This document shows, piece by piece, positions 47,327-58,504 of a DNA stretch of 64,000 nucleotides (positions within the stretch are counted from its first letter, which is position 1; each line of letters begins with the position of its first letter). The position numbers were made by a program, and so were the translations under genes. A model generated the notes under the pieces. The model saw only the letters and a program-made list of their open reading frames with translations. It had not been told where the DNA came from and made no database searches. Origin of the DNA: Caulobacter ginsengisoli (GTDB lineage Bacteria > Pseudomonadota > Alphaproteobacteria > Caulobacterales > Caulobacteraceae); NCBI RefSeq assembly GCF_030814835.1, contig NZ_JAUSVS010000001.1, positions 997,001-1,061,000 on the forward strand. Reading direction: 5' to 3'.

Positions 47327-48577
47327 ATGGCCCGTTTCCTGTTCGCCACCTGGGAAGGCGGCGGCCATGTGCAACCGATGCTGAGCGTCGCGGCCGGGCT
47401 GAAGGCGCGCGGCCATCGGGTGCTGATGATGAGCGATGCCGCCAGCGCCCCCGACGCGGCGGCGATGGGGGTCGAATTCAGGCCCTGGACCACCGCCCCC
47501 AGCCTGACCGAGAAGGCCCGCTCGGGCGACCGGCTGCGCGACTGGGAGGCCGACAACCCGCTGCAGGTCATCCAGGACCTGATTGGCAAGGTGATGATCG
47601 GGCCGGCCGGCGCCTACGCCGCCGATGTGACGGCGACCCTGGCGGACTTCAAGGCCGACGTGGTGGTCAGCCAGGAGCTGCTGTTCGGCCCGATGCTGGC
47701 GGCCGAGGCGGCGGGCCTGCCGCTGGCCCTGCTGGCCGCCAATGTCTGGACCTTCCCCACCCTCACCGGCGTCCCGCCGTTCGGGACCGGCATGGCGCCG
47801 GCGACCAGCGACGACGAGCGGGCCCTGCACGCCATGGTCGCCCAGACCACCCGGACCATATTCCAGATGGGCCTGCCCGACCTCAACGCGGCCCGGGCGG
47901 GCCTGGGCCTGATGCCCCTCGCCGATCTCTTCGACCAGCTGGCCTATGCCCGCGCCATCCTGCTGGCGACCAGCCGCGCCTTCGACTTCGCGCCAGAGCC
48001 GCTGGCCGAGCCCTTCCGTTATGTCGGGCCGTACCTGGGCGATCCCGTCGATGTCGAACCCTGGTCGGCGCCCGGCGACGGCAAGCCGCTGGTGGTGGTG
48101 TCCTCCTCGACCCTCTACGAGGGCCAGGAGGGCTGGCTGGGCCGGGTGATCGCGGCGCTGGGCTCGCTTCCCGTGCAGGGCCTGGTCACCCTGGGACCGG
48201 CCATCGATCCGGCCCAGTTCGATCCGCCAGCCAATGTCTCTGTCGTTGCCAGCGCCCCGCACAGCCAGGTGCTGCCAAAGGCCGCCGTCATGATCACCCA
48301 TGGCGGCCACGGCTCGGTGCTGCGCGGCCTGATGGCGGGCGTTCCGCTGCTGCTGCTGCCGGCGGTGCGCGACCAGAACGACAACGCCGCCCGGGTGACC
48401 GCCCGGGGCGCCGGCCTGTCGCTGAGCCGCGACGCCAGTCCCGAAGCGCTGGCGGCGGCGATCCGGCGGCTGCTGGACGAGCCCGGGTTCGCCGTCCAGG
48501 CGCGGGCGCTGGGCGCGGCGATCGCGGCGGACGTCGGGGGCCGCTCGGCGGAGGATGAGTTGGAGCGGCTGGTCTAG
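47327..48577 (+). CDS. UGT/MGT-like GT1 glycosyltransferase
   Basis: 416 residues from ATG 47327, behind GGGGGAG. The N-terminal GT-B half has FATWEGGGHVQPMLSVAAGL, and the C-terminal donor box is ITHGGHGSVLRGLMAGVPLLLLPAVRDQNDNA, the signature of macrolide/UDP-sugar glycosyltransferases. It attaches a sugar to a hydrophobic acceptor (lipid, polyketide or xenobiotic) in the cytosol. It is convergent with the next gene by 4 bases. The acceptor is unknown; a detoxification or lipid-modifying role is inference. A hairpin occupies its leader. Confidence 0.87.
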   Translation: MARFLFATWEGGGHVQPMLSVAAGLKARGHRVLMMSDAASAPDAAAMGVEFRPWTTAPSLTEKARSGDRLRDWEADNPLQVIQDLIGKVMIGPAGAYAADVTATLADFKADVVVSQELLFGPMLAAEAAGLPLALLAANVWTFPTLTGVPPFGTGMAPATSDDERALHAMVAQTTRTIFQMGLPDLNAARAGLGLMPLADLFDQLAYARAILLATSRAFDFAPEPLAEPFRYVGPYLGDPVDVEPWSAPGDGKPLVVVSSSTLYEGQEGWLGRVIAALGSLPVQGLVTLGPAIDPAQFDPPANVSVVASAPHSQVLPKAAVMITHGGHGSVLRGLMAGVPLLLLPAVRDQNDNAARVTARGAGLSLSRDASPEALAAAIRRLLDEPGFAVQARALGAAIAADVGGRSAEDELERLV

Positions 48578-49596
48578 ACCGGCTTCAGCCGATAGTGGCT
48601 GACGCCCCATTCCTCGCCGCCGCGATGGCCGAAGACGCCGGCAGTGGCCAGGAAGAACAGGCGCCAGCGGCGGCGCCACAGGCCGGCGTCCTTGCCGTAG
48701 ACCTGTTTCATGATCGAGCGGACGGCGGCGTCATTGGCGTCCATATTGGCCAACCAGTCCAGGGCCGTGCGTTCATAGTGCTTGCCGCTCCAGCGCCAGT
48801 CGGCCTCCAGCTCGAAGGTGTCGCCGAACTGCCGGATCAGGTTGTGGCTGGGCATGAAGCCGCCGGTGAAGAAGTAGCGGCCGATCCAGTCCTGCGGGTT
48901 CTCGTGGCTGAAGCGGTAGGGCGCGCTGGCGTGGCTGAAGACGTGCAGAAACAGCCGGCCGTCGGGCGCCAGCCAGGTCCGTACCCGCTCCAGCAGGGCC
49001 GGCCAGTTGGCCATGTGCTCGAACATCTCCACCGAGACGACCCGGTCGAAAGTCCTGCCCGGCTCGAAGGCGTTGGCGTCGGCGGTGATGACGGTGAGGT
49101 TGGTCAGGCCCCGCGCCGCCGCCTCCGCCTCGATGAAGGCCCGCTGGGTGCGGCTGTTGGAGACGCTGGTGATCTTCGAATTGGGATAGCCGGCGGCCAT
49201 CCACAGGCTCAGCGAGCCCCAGCCGCAGCCCAGTTCCAGCACGTCCTGGCCGTCCTGCAGGTCGGCATGGGCGCAGGTCTCGATCAGGGCCTGGCGTTCG
49301 GCGTCGTCGAGGGTCTGGGCCCCGTCCTCGTAGAGGCAGGAGGAGTATTTCAGGTGGCTGCCCAGGACGAGACGGAAGAATTCGGTCGGCAGTTCGTAAT
49401 GCTGCTCGTTGGCCGCATCGGCGTGCTCGGCGATGGCCAGGGTGCGCATGTTGGCCGCGAACTCGGCCTCCGACTGAGGTCGCAGCCGCTGGCGGGTGCG
49501 CTCGCCCTCGACCAGGTTCCAGATCGCCGCCCGCCGCAGCGGGTCGGGGGCCGGCAGGTTCTCGGCGGCGTGGATGGCGGAGGCGATCAGGCTCAT
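48574..49596 (-). CDS. Cyclopropane-fatty-acyl-phospholipid synthase-like methyltransferase
   Basis: 340 residues from ATG 49596. The Rossmann core begins LQDGQDVLELGCGWGSLSLWMA and has VVSVEMFEHM. The CFA-family segments YELPTEFFRLVLGSHLKYSSCLYE and the C-terminal HYERTALDWL are also visible. It is shorter than E. coli Cfa (about 380), so it could methylate or cyclopropanate lipid unsaturations or another acyl substrate. It overlaps the upstream DUF1295 gene by 4 bases (ATGA), so the two act together, a pairing often seen in membrane-lipid modification loci. Confidence 0.83.
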   Translation of the reverse strand: MSLIASAIHAAENLPAPDPLRRAAIWNLVEGERTRQRLRPQSEAEFAANMRTLAIAEHADAANEQHYELPTEFFRLVLGSHLKYSSCLYEDGAQTLDDAERQALIETCAHADLQDGQDVLELGCGWGSLSLWMAAGYPNSKITSVSNSRTQRAFIEAEAAARGLTNLTVITADANAFEPGRTFDRVVSVEMFEHMANWPALLERVRTWLAPDGRLFLHVFSHASAPYRFSHENPQDWIGRYFFTGGFMPSHNLIRQFGDTFELEADWRWSGKHYERTALDWLANMDANDAAVRSIMKQVYGKDAGLWRRRWRLFFLATAGVFGHRGGEEWGVSHYRLKPV

Positions 49597-50408
49597 GCCA
49601 AGTCTCCTTGGGCGGGGCTTCGTTTGGGCGGCATGGGGAAGAAGACCGAGGTGCGGGCCTTGTAGGCGTCGAAGGCGGCGCCGCGGCTCTTGGCCATGGC
49701 GTATTCCAGCATCCGAACGCCGGTGACGTTGTTGAGCAGGTGGTACATCAAGAGCGGCCCGATCAGGGCGACCAGGCCCCAGTTCCACCGGCCGCTGAGG
49801 TCGATGGCGATGACCGGATAGGCCACCCAGGCCAGCCACTCGAAGAAATAGTTGGGGTGGCGCGACCAGGCCCACAGGCCCGTCTCGCAGATCCTGCCCT
49901 TGTTGGCGGGATCGGCCTTGAAGGCGGTCAGTTGGGCGTCGGCCAGGGCCTCGCCCAGGATGGCGATGGCCAGCAGCGCCCCGCCCAGGCTGTCCTGCCA
50001 GGAGAGCTCACCCGGCCGGCGGGCGGCGACCAGCACGCCCAGGCTCAGCAGGAAGGAGGCCGCGCCCTGCATCTCGAGAAAGCCGAACATCATCAGGTCG
50101 TTGCGCGCGCCCCACTTGCGCCGCAGGCCGGCATAGCGGGCGTCCTCGGGACGACCGGCCGTGCGCAGGGCCAGGTGGGTCCCCAGTCTGAGACCCCAGA
50201 CGGCGATCAGCACCGCTACGATCCACTGCCGGGCCGTCGGCGGCGCGCCGTCGATGGGGACCAGGGCGACGATCACCCCGGCCGCGCCCAGGACATAGGA
50301 CCAGAACACGTCGGTCCAGCCGCCGTTCTTCATAGCGCGCTGGAAGGCCCAGACCAGGGCCATGGCCATGGCCAGGAAGGCGGCGTCGACGGCGAGGAGG
50401 TTCAGCAT
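49593..50408 (-). CDS. DUF1295 (steroid-5-alpha-reductase-like) membrane protein
   Basis: 271 residues with about seven hydrophobic segments. The C-terminal block LWAWSRHPNYFFEWLAWVAY, then GVRMLEYAMAKSRGAAFDAYKARTSVFFPMPP, is diagnostic for the DUF1295/Steroid_dh family. Relatives reduce or modify lipid double bonds or carry out methylated-sterol-like chemistry in the membrane. It is translated first in the pair with the methyltransferase. A combined lipid-modifying role is inferred from the pairing, not from a proven reaction. Confidence 0.83.
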   Translation of the reverse strand: MLNLLAVDAAFLAMAMALVWAFQRAMKNGGWTDVFWSYVLGAAGVIVALVPIDGAPPTARQWIVAVLIAVWGLRLGTHLALRTAGRPEDARYAGLRRKWGARNDLMMFGFLEMQGAASFLLSLGVLVAARRPGELSWQDSLGGALLAIAILGEALADAQLTAFKADPANKGRICETGLWAWSRHPNYFFEWLAWVAYPVIAIDLSGRWNWGLVALIGPLLMYHLLNNVTGVRMLEYAMAKSRGAAFDAYKARTSVFFPMPPKRSPAQGDLA

Positions 50409-50534
50409 CGGTTGAGGATACGCGCGTCGGCGCGAAGTGGTTCACCCACAAATGGGGGATTAGATGCGCCGCCTTAACCGGCCGTAGAGCCGCGGGCCCC
50501 ATCCTGGACGCCACATCGAGGGGTCCCAAGGATC

Positions 50535-51095
50535 ATGCGCTGGATTATCGGAGCGGCCGCCTGCGCGGTGCTGGGCCTGGTCGGCTGCAATGCGTCATCG
50601 GCGCTCAGCGACGACACCAAGGCCTTCACGGCCGGCGTCGCGGCCTTCAAGGCCGGGGATCGAACCGCGCTGGACACGGCCATGACCACCCTGAAGGTCA
50701 GGTCGGACGATCCTGCCCCCTGCTCCCCCGAAGCCTTCGCGGCGGCGCGGCGCTCGGCCTTCCGGCAGATCCTGGAGCCTCTGGACCGCTCGGCCATCCT
50801 GTCGATGCCGGAGGAGGCGCGGTTCGTCTTCCTCAGCGGCGCCATCGGCCGTGGCGTCGAGGACGCGGCATCGCCCGCCCAGGCCTGCAAGGACCAGAAG
50901 GATGTCGGCCTCTTGGCAGTGCAGGACACCGTCGAACGGGTCGCCGCGCTCAAGGCGGTGATCGAGACCACCAAGTCCTGGCATGAGGCCCTGGCCGCCA
51001 GGCACGGCAAACAGCTGGATGCCCGGCTGATGGCCGCCGCCCGCATGCTGGCGGCCAACCATTTCGACGTGGGTTACCTGCAACTGCGGTATTGA
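50535..51095 (+). CDS. Putative lipoprotein
   Basis: 186 residues. The signal sequence ends in a lipobox LGLVGC near residue 18, so it is predicted to be lipid-modified and membrane-anchored. The mature part is mostly helical with a CSPEAFAAARRSAFRQ stretch and a further cysteine in SPAQACKDQKD. An AAGGATC ribosome site is 4 bases upstream. No family is recognised. It is a stand-alone gene between the DUF1295 promoter and the serine hydrolase gene. Confidence 0.75.
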   Translation: MRWIIGAAACAVLGLVGCNASSALSDDTKAFTAGVAAFKAGDRTALDTAMTTLKVRSDDPAPCSPEAFAAARRSAFRQILEPLDRSAILSMPEEARFVFLSGAIGRGVEDAASPAQACKDQKDVGLLAVQDTVERVAALKAVIETTKSWHEALAARHGKQLDARLMAAARMLAANHFDVGYLQLRY

Positions 51096-51203
51096 GGGAC
51101 CGGCCCCGGCCGATCTCGCCCTCGCTAGACCCGGGGAATCGCCGGCAGCGGCATGGCGGGAGGAAGGCCCGAAACGCCGTTTCCTGAAAGCCAATCCTGG
51201 CGG

Positions 51204-52325
51204 TCAGGGCCTGGGCCGACAGGATTTGAACCAGAGCGCCCCCAGGTCGCGGGACATCGCTTCGACCTTGGCCCCGCCGTAGTTGGACAGCAGGATCATC
51301 GTCAGGGGCGCGTCGTCGAAGCGTTCGAAGTCGCTGGCAAACCCCGGCAGGTTGCCGCCGTGGCCGACATAGCGGCGCCCCTCCACGCTGTCGACGAAGA
51401 AGCCCAGTCCATAGCCGTGGCCCCGATCGGCGAACAGCCGGTCCCGCAGGTCGGGCCGCAGCAACGCCGCTCCGTGCAGGGCCTTGTCCCAGGCCAGCAG
51501 GTCGTCGACGGTCGAATACATGGCTCCCGCGGCGAACAGCATGCTGGGGTCGATGTAGAACAGGTTCGCGACGCCCGCGCCGTCCTTCATGTAGCCCGAG
51601 GCCCGGCCGGGCAGCAGCGCCTGGGCGTCCAGGAAGCCGGTATGGCTCAGGCCCTGTGGCCGCAGGATGCGGTCCTGGACGAAGGTTTCGAACGGCTTGC
51701 CGCTCACCGCCTCGACGACCATGCCGAGGGCGGCAAAATCGGTGTTGGTGTAGCGATAGCGGCTGCCCGGCGGGAAATCGAGCGGACGGTCGCGGACCAG
51801 GGCCAGCACTTCCGCCGGCGTGCGCTGCACCCGCATCAGGGCCCGGAAGGAGTTGGTCGTCAGGGAATACTCGGCCAGTCCGGACTCGTGGCTGAGCAGG
51901 TGAGCCAGGGTGATGTCCCGCCAGGCCGGGGGCGCGTCGGGGATGAACCTGGCCAGACGGTCGTCGAAGCCGAGCTTTCCGTCCTGCGCCAGCAGCGCGA
52001 TGGCGACGGCGGTGAAGGTCTTGCTGGTCGAGCCGATGGCGAACACCGAGTCTGGCGTGGCCGCCACGCCCAGTTCGCGGTTGGCCAGCCCATAGCCGCG
52101 GCGAAGCAGCGGTCGGCCCTCAAAGGCGATCAGCACCGCCCCGCTGAAGCCGGCCGAGCCGACCTTCTCGCGGATATAGGCGTCGGCAAGCCGCGCGTAG
52201 CCCGGACAGCCGGCCGCCTGGGCCGGGCCAAGGACGGTGGCGGAGAGGGCGAGGACCAGGGTCAGAAGGCGCGGGAGCTTGATGATCCTGGTCCTGTTCG
52301 AATGCGGCGCAGCCCAGCCCCGCAA
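51204..52325 (-). CDS. Secreted serine hydrolase of the beta-lactamase/DD-peptidase family
   Basis: About 373 residues. The nucleophile motif SKTF-type SxxK is STSK in FAIGSTSKTFTAVAI, the YxN motif is YTNTDF, and the late HGG is in VGHGGNLPGF. The signal peptide (KLPRLLTLVLALSATVLGPAQAA) is preceded by a 15-residue basic stretch. The only in-frame start is TTG at 52325, close to the tRNA 3' end, so the start is uncertain. It is a periplasmic enzyme that may act on cell-wall peptides, esters or beta-lactams; a paralogue of the one at 2085. Confidence 0.78.
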   Translation of the reverse strand: MRGWAAPHSNRTRIIKLPRLLTLVLALSATVLGPAQAAGCPGYARLADAYIREKVGSAGFSGAVLIAFEGRPLLRRGYGLANRELGVAATPDSVFAIGSTSKTFTAVAIALLAQDGKLGFDDRLARFIPDAPPAWRDITLAHLLSHESGLAEYSLTTNSFRALMRVQRTPAEVLALVRDRPLDFPPGSRYRYTNTDFAALGMVVEAVSGKPFETFVQDRILRPQGLSHTGFLDAQALLPGRASGYMKDGAGVANLFYIDPSMLFAAGAMYSTVDDLLAWDKALHGAALLRPDLRDRLFADRGHGYGLGFFVDSVEGRRYVGHGGNLPGFASDFERFDDAPLTMILLSNYGGAKVEAMSRDLGALWFKSCRPRP

Positions 52326-52345
52326 GGCCGCAGGGCGGAGCAGGA

Positions 52346-52422
52346 TGGTGGGCGGCGACGGGTTCGAACCGCCGACCCTCTCGGTGTAAACGAGATGCTC
52401 TGACCAGCTGAGCTAGCCGCCC
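52346..52422 (-). tRNA. tRNA-Val (anticodon TAC)
   Basis: 77 bases including an encoded CCA. The cloverleaf is clear: acceptor GGGCGGC with GCCGCCC, D arm AGCTCAGCTGG, anticodon stem TCTCG/CGAGA around TTTACAC (anticodon TAC), and T arm GGCGGTTCGAACCCGTC. It decodes GUA and GUG. It is transcribed in the same direction as the downstream serine hydrolase, which begins 20 bases past its end. The lon-hup-tRNA-Val neighbourhood is what I recall from Caulobacter. Confidence 0.96.
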
Positions 52423-52510
52423 TTTCCCGGCGTCATAGCGTCCTGGGAGAGGGAGCGCAAAGCCAAGCTAGGCTCCGCTCCCCCATCGGGGACAAAGCTT
52501 CTTCACCGCC

Positions 52511-52996
52511 TCACGGATTGAAGTTGACGGTCTTGTCGGCCAGGCCGGTGACGTCGACCGTGGCGAAGCCCTTCAGCTCCTTGGCGTCGCAGGTGTAGTC
52601 GCCGCTGTTCACCCGGCGGAACGGCCCGGGATGCTGCACGCAGAGCTGGAAGTCGCCGCCCCAGCTGCCGTCCTCGTCATCCTCGGCATAGTCGTAGATG
52701 ACGCTGTCGTTGGGCACGCGGATGTCGAAACAGCTGTAGGGGCTGATGTTCTTCCAACCCTCGACGATCCAGTTGTTCGAGCCGATCGACTCCCGATAGC
52801 CCAGAGCGACATAGATCTTCAGGCTGGTCTTGTTGCACAGATGGACATTGACCATGCCCGACCCACTGCTGGGCTTGCTGGTATAGCCGCCGCCACCGCC
52901 CGGATGGGTCTGGCTCCAGGCCGGCGAGATGGACGCCAGCGCCAAAATCGCCGCCACCGGCGCCGCAACGCGCCGTGCAAACTTCAATCCACCCAT
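52511..52996 (-). CDS. Secreted DUF1036 domain protein
   Basis: 161 residues with a signal peptide (about 1-29, ending SPAWSQT) and a GGGGAGGG ribosome site. The mature part holds the DUF1036 signature LCNKTSLKIYVALGY, then NNWIVEGWKNISPYSCFDI, then FQLCVQHPGPF and a last Cys in DYTCDAK. The four cysteines suggest disulfides in the periplasm. The domain's function is not known. It lies between the tRNA-Val and hup and is not clearly in an operon. Confidence 0.83.
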   Translation of the reverse strand: MGGLKFARRVAAPVAAILALASISPAWSQTHPGGGGGYTSKPSSGSGMVNVHLCNKTSLKIYVALGYRESIGSNNWIVEGWKNISPYSCFDIRVPNDSVIYDYAEDDEDGSWGGDFQLCVQHPGPFRRVNSGDYTCDAKELKGFATVDVTGLADKTVNFNP

Positions 52997-53100
52997 AGTT
53001 CAACCCTCCCCTTGGGGTTCCTCAAACAGCCGGGCATATGCTTACGCGTCTTCGCCCGCTTGAAAAGAGCGGCGGCGCGCGACGCCCCCTTTTTGGCGGG

Positions 53101-53376
53101 TCAGCCGTTCAGAGCGCTTTTCAGACTCTCGCCGGCCTGGAAACGCGCCGTCTTGCTGGCCGGCCGCTGGACCTTGGCTCCGGTCTTGGGATTGCGGGCG
53201 GCGCCGGCCTTGCGGATCACCGGCTTGAAGGCGCCGAAGCCGACCAGGCGAACATCGTGGCCCTCTTTCAAACTGGAGGTGACGGCCTCCACGAACGCGG
53301 TCAGGGCCGCATTCGCCTGCGACCGGTTCAAACCTGACTTGTCGGAAATCGCAGCCACCAATTCAGCCTTGGTCAT
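53101..53376 (-). CDS. hup: HU-family DNA-binding protein
   Basis: 91 residues, exactly the usual HU length. The N-terminal helices (TKAELVAAISDKSGLNRSQANAAL), the beta-arm (GFGAFKPVIRKAGAARNPKTGAKV) and the basic RPASKTARFQAGESLK end are all present. Such proteins bend and compact DNA. It is downstream of lon on the same strand, as in Caulobacter, with a strong GC hairpin (53477-53501) between the two genes. Confidence 0.95.
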   Translation of the reverse strand: MTKAELVAAISDKSGLNRSQANAALTAFVEAVTSSLKEGHDVRLVGFGAFKPVIRKAGAARNPKTGAKVQRPASKTARFQAGESLKSALNG

Positions 53377-53476
53377 GCCTGTCTCCCAGCCATTGTGCAG
53401 CGCGATACTTCCCCCCTCAGGCGAACCCCGCGCGGACAGCGATTATGGCGGTTGCGAATCACCCGTCAAACGGCAA

Positions 53477-53501
53477 GCGGCGCGGGAATGACCCGCGCCG
53501 C
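53477..53501. terminator. GC-rich hairpin between lon and hup
   Basis: GCGGCGCGGG at 53477-53486 pairs with CCCGCGCCGC-type bases at 53492-53501 around an AATGA loop. It follows the lon stop by 26 bases. On the lon (minus) strand the 3' side is only mildly T-rich, so it could be a terminator or simply a stabilising structure. Confidence 0.6.
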
Positions 53502-53527
53502 CCACATTATCGCCGTTCAGCTATGAA

Positions 53528-55927
<2,400 letters not shown>

Positions 55928-55994
55928 TTCACTCTCCTTCACCCGGTCCGTATCGGCCCCGGGCGCCCACCGGACGTCGGTGGACTCTCGGGTG

Positions 55995-56024
55995 ATATGT
56001 GGCCGCTTCGCCGAGCCATTCAAG
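55995..56024 (-). promoter_or_regulatory. Sigma-32-like heat-shock promoter of lon
   Basis: On the minus strand CTTGAA (56024-56019) is followed 16 bases later by CCACATAT (56002-55995), one base off CCCCATAT. This is the spacing and sequence of heat-shock promoters. Transcription would start near 55987, leaving a leader of about 60 bases to the lon ATG. lon is a classical heat-shock gene, so the match fits biology. Not shown to be active. Confidence 0.7.
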
Positions 56025-56105
56025 CTTGGCGCCGTTCCAGTAATAATCTCTGAGGCTTAACGCCTCAGTACGGGCACAGCTGCGTGATGGAACCGTGACT
56101 GTCGC

Positions 56106-57065
56106 TCAGCGTCCGGAACGATCCGGCTTCTCGCGCTCGGACTTGGGCTCGGCCTCATCCTTGGGCTCTGGTTTGGGCGGCGGAGCCAGGGTGGTCCCCA
56201 TGCTGCGGGCGACATCGGCTTCCTGGCGGTCGCCGCGGCGGACATCCCGACGGGCCGTATAGAGGCCGCGCAGATAGGCCCGGTCCCAGTCGGTCATCCC
56301 CTCGACCGGCTCGACGCCGGCGGCCTTGTCGGTGAACAGGTTGAGGATGGACGAGACGCCCTTGGTGTCGGCGTCGGGATTGATCTGGGCCAGGCTGACC
56401 ATCGCGACATAGTCGGCCAGGGCCGAAAACCGCACCACGCCCACGCGGCGCGCGTCAAGGACGATGACCACATGGTCGAAGTCGACACGGGTGTTGGCGT
56501 TCACCCGGCCCACGCTGCGGACCCGGACATTGGCGCCCTGGACATAGGTCTGACCGTCGGAGAGCTTACGCGAGGAGACATGCCACCAGCGGACCGGGGC
56601 CTGGGAGTCGATGAAGGCCTGCAGGGCCTTCTTGCCGCGGCTGACGCCGTCCTCGTACTTGGCGAAGGTGTCGGGATTGTCCTTGACCGCCTGGCGGACC
56701 AGGGCGTCGGTGTCGGCGCTGGCGACGATCAGGATGTCGGCCTTGCAGCCGGGCTTGCCGACCTCCAGCCCGACGGCCTGGGCGTTGGCGGCGATGCGGT
56801 CCAGCAGCACCTGGGCGTAGGCCGGCTTCAGGCCGATGACGCCGGGGCAGATCTTACGGTCCCAGCGGCCCACACGCTTGTCAGAGCCCGTGGCCGTGAC
56901 GCTGGAAACAAAGCTGGTGATCTGTTCCTTGTCGGTCTTGGCCGGGGCGGTGACCACCAGGCTCTCGACGGTGTTGCCCTCGCTGGGGTTCGGCGGCGGC
57001 GTCGTGGCCGGGCCGGCCTGCAGGATGGCCAGGGCGCTCAGAAGGGCCGGCGCGAGATTGGACAT
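56106..57065 (-). CDS. Hypothetical secreted protein of a widespread Caulobacterales-type family
   Basis: 319 residues from ATG 57065, with a short N-terminal hydrophobic leader (about 1-20, ending QAGPA). The conserved-looking core is TSFVSSVTATGSDKRVGRWDRKICPG and VGLKPAYAQ-like IGLKPAYAQVLLDRIAANA, then GKPGCKADILIV. The C-terminal 35 residues are Pro/Glu/Lys/Arg rich. I recall related proteins with the W.r.ICPGv.GL pattern in Caulobacter and sphingomonads, but no function. The gene precedes the lon promoter region on the same strand; co-transcription is unlikely. Confidence 0.68.
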   Translation of the reverse strand: MSNLAPALLSALAILQAGPATTPPPNPSEGNTVESLVVTAPAKTDKEQITSFVSSVTATGSDKRVGRWDRKICPGVIGLKPAYAQVLLDRIAANAQAVGLEVGKPGCKADILIVASADTDALVRQAVKDNPDTFAKYEDGVSRGKKALQAFIDSQAPVRWWHVSSRKLSDGQTYVQGANVRVRSVGRVNANTRVDFDHVVIVLDARRVGVVRFSALADYVAMVSLAQINPDADTKGVSSILNLFTDKAAGVEPVEGMTDWDRAYLRGLYTARRDVRRGDRQEADVARSMGTTLAPPPKPEPKDEAEPKSEREKPDRSGR

Positions 57066-57164
57066 GGGTTTGGAAGTCCCCGACTTACAACTTCGGGGAG
57101 CCGTAACGCGCCGCGCGACGCGGCACAATGCGACGCACGGTCCGTGGAGAATTTGTAATGGGGG

Positions 57165-57761
57165 CTAGCTGCCCGAGGTCAGCGCTTCCTCGATCCAGTC
57201 CAGGCGGTCCTGGCCGAAATACATCGCCTCGCCCAGGAAGAAGGTCGGGGCGCCGAACACGCCCCGGGCCACGGCGGCCTCGGTGTTGGCGCGCAGGGCG
57301 TCCTTGACCGCCTGGTCCTCGGCGGCGGCGATCAGGACGGCGGGATCGAAGGCGCCGGCGCTGAGCACCTCGGCCAGCACGGTGGGGTCGCCCATATTCT
57401 TGCGGCGCGACCACATGGCGTCGAACACCAGGTCGACATAGGCCATGAAGTTGGGCCCGCCCTTCAGCGCCGTCGCCCCGCGCATGATCTGGGTGGTGTT
57501 GATCGGGAAGTAGGGGTTCATGTTCAGCTTGACCCCGTGGCGCTTGGCGAACCGGCCCATATCCTCATTCATGTAGCGGCCCTTGGCCGGCACCATGGCC
57601 GGCGAGGCGTTGCCGGTGGCCTTGAAGATGGCGCCCAGCAGCACCGGGACATAGTCGACCTTGACGCCGGTGCGCTCGATCAGCCCGGGGATCTGCTTGT
57701 GGGCCAGATAGGTGGTCGGGCTGCCGAAATCGAACAGGAATTCCAGGGTCTTCGTCATCAC
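57165..57761 (-). CDS. 2-hydroxychromene-2-carboxylate isomerase-like (DsbA-fold) protein
   Basis: 198 residues in the DSBA/thioredoxin-like glutathione S-transferase kappa fold. The opening EFLFDFGSPTTYLAHKQIPGL replaces the CxxC redox pair by SPTT, as in the HCCA isomerase subfamily, which uses glutathione. LARGVFGAPTF-type VARGVFGAPTFFLG is the cis-Pro motif near residue 170. It may isomerise an aromatic breakdown product or conjugate with glutathione. It overlaps the upstream SDR gene by 4 bases, so they form one catabolic unit. Confidence 0.8.
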   Translation of the reverse strand: MMTKTLEFLFDFGSPTTYLAHKQIPGLIERTGVKVDYVPVLLGAIFKATGNASPAMVPAKGRYMNEDMGRFAKRHGVKLNMNPYFPINTTQIMRGATALKGGPNFMAYVDLVFDAMWSRRKNMGDPTVLAEVLSAGAFDPAVLIAAAEDQAVKDALRANTEAAVARGVFGAPTFFLGEAMYFGQDRLDWIEEALTSGS

Positions 57762-58483
57762 CAGGTCTCCGTCCAGGGGCGCAGGTCCAGCTCGTGGGTC
57801 CAGGCGTCGCGCGGTTGGCTATGCAGCATCCAATAGGCGTCGGCGATGTGGTCGGGGTTGAGGATGCCGTCCCGGTCCTTCATCGCATAGCGGTCGGGGA
57901 AGTTCTGGGCGATCCACTGGGTGTCGATGGCCCCGTCGATCAGGGTGTGGGCGACATGGACGCCCTGCGGCCCCAGTTCCCGGGCCATGCTCTGGGCCAG
58001 GGCCCGCAAGGCGTGCTTGGCCCCGGAGAAGGCTGAGAACCCCTCGCGGCCGCGCACGCTGGCGGTGGCCCCGGTGAAGAGGATCGTCCCTCTGCCCCGC
58101 GGCGTCATATGCCGGGCCGCTTCCCGCCCGGTCAGGAAACCGGCGAAGGCCGCCATCTCCCAGACCTTGCGATAGACCCGCGCCGTGGTCTCGACGATGG
58201 GGAAGCGGACGTTCGCGCCGATGTTGAAGACCACCGCCTCGAGCGGGGCGACCTCGGTCTCGATCTTCTCGAACAGCGCCACGACCTGGTCCTCGTCGCG
58301 GGCGTCGCAACCGAACGGATGGGCTTGGCCGCCCTCGGCGGTGATCTGCCCGGCGAGGTCTGCGAGGCTGGCGGCCTCACGGCGGACGATGCAGGCGGCG
58401 TAGCCCTCGCGGGCGAAGCGGCGGGCGATGGCGCCGCCGGTGGCGTCTCCCGCCCCGACGACCAGAACGGCCTTGTCAGCCAT
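57758..58483 (-). CDS. Short-chain dehydrogenase/reductase
   Basis: 241 residues. The SDR coenzyme loop is VVGAGDATGGAIA (instead of TGxxxGIG), and the catalytic residues are in ILFTGATASVRG with FSAFSGAKHALRAL. The usual YxxxK tyrosine is replaced by serine-containing FSGAK in this subgroup, so activity may differ. It uses NAD(P) and an unknown substrate. Its stop overlaps the isomerase-like gene by 4 bases, and it lies 21 bases downstream of the malonyl-CoA synthetase-like gene on the same strand. Confidence 0.8.
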   Translation of the reverse strand: MADKAVLVVGAGDATGGAIARRFAREGYAACIVRREAASLADLAGQITAEGGQAHPFGCDARDEDQVVALFEKIETEVAPLEAVVFNIGANVRFPIVETTARVYRKVWEMAAFAGFLTGREAARHMTPRGRGTILFTGATASVRGREGFSAFSGAKHALRALAQSMARELGPQGVHVAHTLIDGAIDTQWIAQNFPDRYAMKDRDGILNPDHIADAYWMLHSQPRDAWTHELDLRPWTETW

Positions 58484-58504
58484 GGCTACCTCGTCCGTTG
58501 TTTT

